In this document: in pieces, positions 13,371-13,591 of the stretch
Numbering within the stretch: position 1 is the first letter of the stretch
Layout of the letters: each line of letters opens with the position of its first letter
Assembly (NCBI GenBank): GCA_024232355.1
Contig: JAAEPW010000702.1
Span: forward strand, 1 to 13,591
Reading direction: 5' to 3'
Length of the DNA: 13,591 nucleotides
Source of the DNA: Chloroflexota bacterium
Lineage (GTDB): Bacteria; Chloroflexota; Anaerolineae; B4-G1
Program-made: the position numbers and the translations under genes
The notes under the pieces: model-generated
Databases searched by the model: none
What the model was told of the DNA's origin: nothing
Seen by the model: only the letters and a program-made list of their open reading frames with translations

Positions 13371-13591
13371 ATTGCTCGCCCCCGCTGAAACAGAGGCGCG
13401 ATCCCTCGGCTCGCATCGCTTTTTCCCCCGTGAGAAAACCCTGGTGATGAGCTTCGGGCCACAGATTGCCGCAGGAGCTATCGGTCTGATCTGCTCATTG
13501 CCTCCGCCGCCGACGCGCCCCCAGTCCGCTCCCTCGCTGTCTCCCCTTGTTCTGCCCAGGGAGTGTCATTGGCTTGTTCCCTTGGGCCGGG
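13367..13591 (+). repeat. Dispersed repeat, right copy (runs off the window)
   Basis: This is the direct-orientation counterpart of 79-210. The first 14 bases (13367-13380) and the block from 13476 match the left copy; the bases 13381-13475 between them are mostly absent from it. The match continues to the last base of the window (CTTGTTCCCTTGGGCC), so the right boundary is not seen. Confidence 0.7.

Larger units (their letters stand above)
13321..13591 (+). pseudogene. Continuation of the IS-interrupted frame, open to window end
   Basis: When the IS and one target copy are removed, the frame from 11931 passes into this segment and has no stop up to the end of the window, about 90 codons. 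It begins with a Pro/Asn/Gln-rich linker, then reads TEARSLGSHRFFPREKTLV and ends in the dispersed repeat (AIGLICSLPPPP). I recognise no domain. Because the repeat is also present at the left end in a context without a clear gene, part of this openness may reflect the C-rich composition rather than real coding. Confidence 0.35.

Noticed and set aside
1..13591. tRNA, rRNA or replication origin
   Set aside because: I found no cloverleaf-like stretch, rRNA signature or iteron/DnaA-box cluster by eye.

Overview
The window looks like part of a moderately GC-rich genome of the Chloroflexota (Anaerolineae/Caldilinea-like). This is inferred from style: a large cyclase-STAND ATPase-TPR regulator, a giant secreted mosaic protein (beta-helix, PPC-like, C25 peptidase, PKD/FN3-like domains), and a secreted protein ending in an LPLVLRN-type tail. 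No RNA gene or marker gene is present to prove the taxonomy.

Layout. Bases 1-616 have no convincing gene. They hold one copy of a dispersed repeat (79-210), a G-quadruplex-prone stretch, a good sigma70-like promoter (331-359) and two RNA hairpins. Next comes a regulator of about 1432 residues (617-4914). It has two class III cyclase domains, a STAND-type NTPase and a long TPR array, the same order as animal soluble adenylyl cyclase. Its frame is broken once near 2566. After a 104-base gap and a strong Shine-Dalgarno comes a secreted protein of about 2137 residues (5019-11433), whose frame is broken once in a run of ten G (6550-6559). In order it carries a signal peptide, a right-handed beta-helix, a PPC-like domain containing a perfect hexapeptide repeat, a gingipain-type C25 cysteine peptidase, a jelly-roll/MAM-like domain, Ig-like, BACON/ASPM-like, PKD and FN3-like domains, and the tail.

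Bases 11434-11930 are gene-poor. They contain a decayed in-frame copy of the secreted protein's C-terminal tail and a seven-codon ORF with a good ribosome binding site. From 11931 a further reading frame begins. It is damaged by a TGA and by a complete ISAs1-family insertion sequence (12108-13310, 18-bp inverted repeats, 10-bp target duplication). Removing the IS and one duplicate rejoins the frame, which then stays open to the window end. The last ~220 bases hold the second copy of the dispersed repeat in direct orientation, next to a very C-rich stretch.

How it fits together. The regulator and the secreted protein are co-directional and close, so they may be co-transcribed from the promoter near 331-359. 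A plausible reading is a cytoplasmic, possibly bicarbonate/CO2-sensing adenylate cyclase beside a surface protease/adhesin. The functional link is inference. Three coding units each carry at least one lesion, so the region is either accumulating mutations, phase-variable at one site, or affected by indel errors in the assembly.
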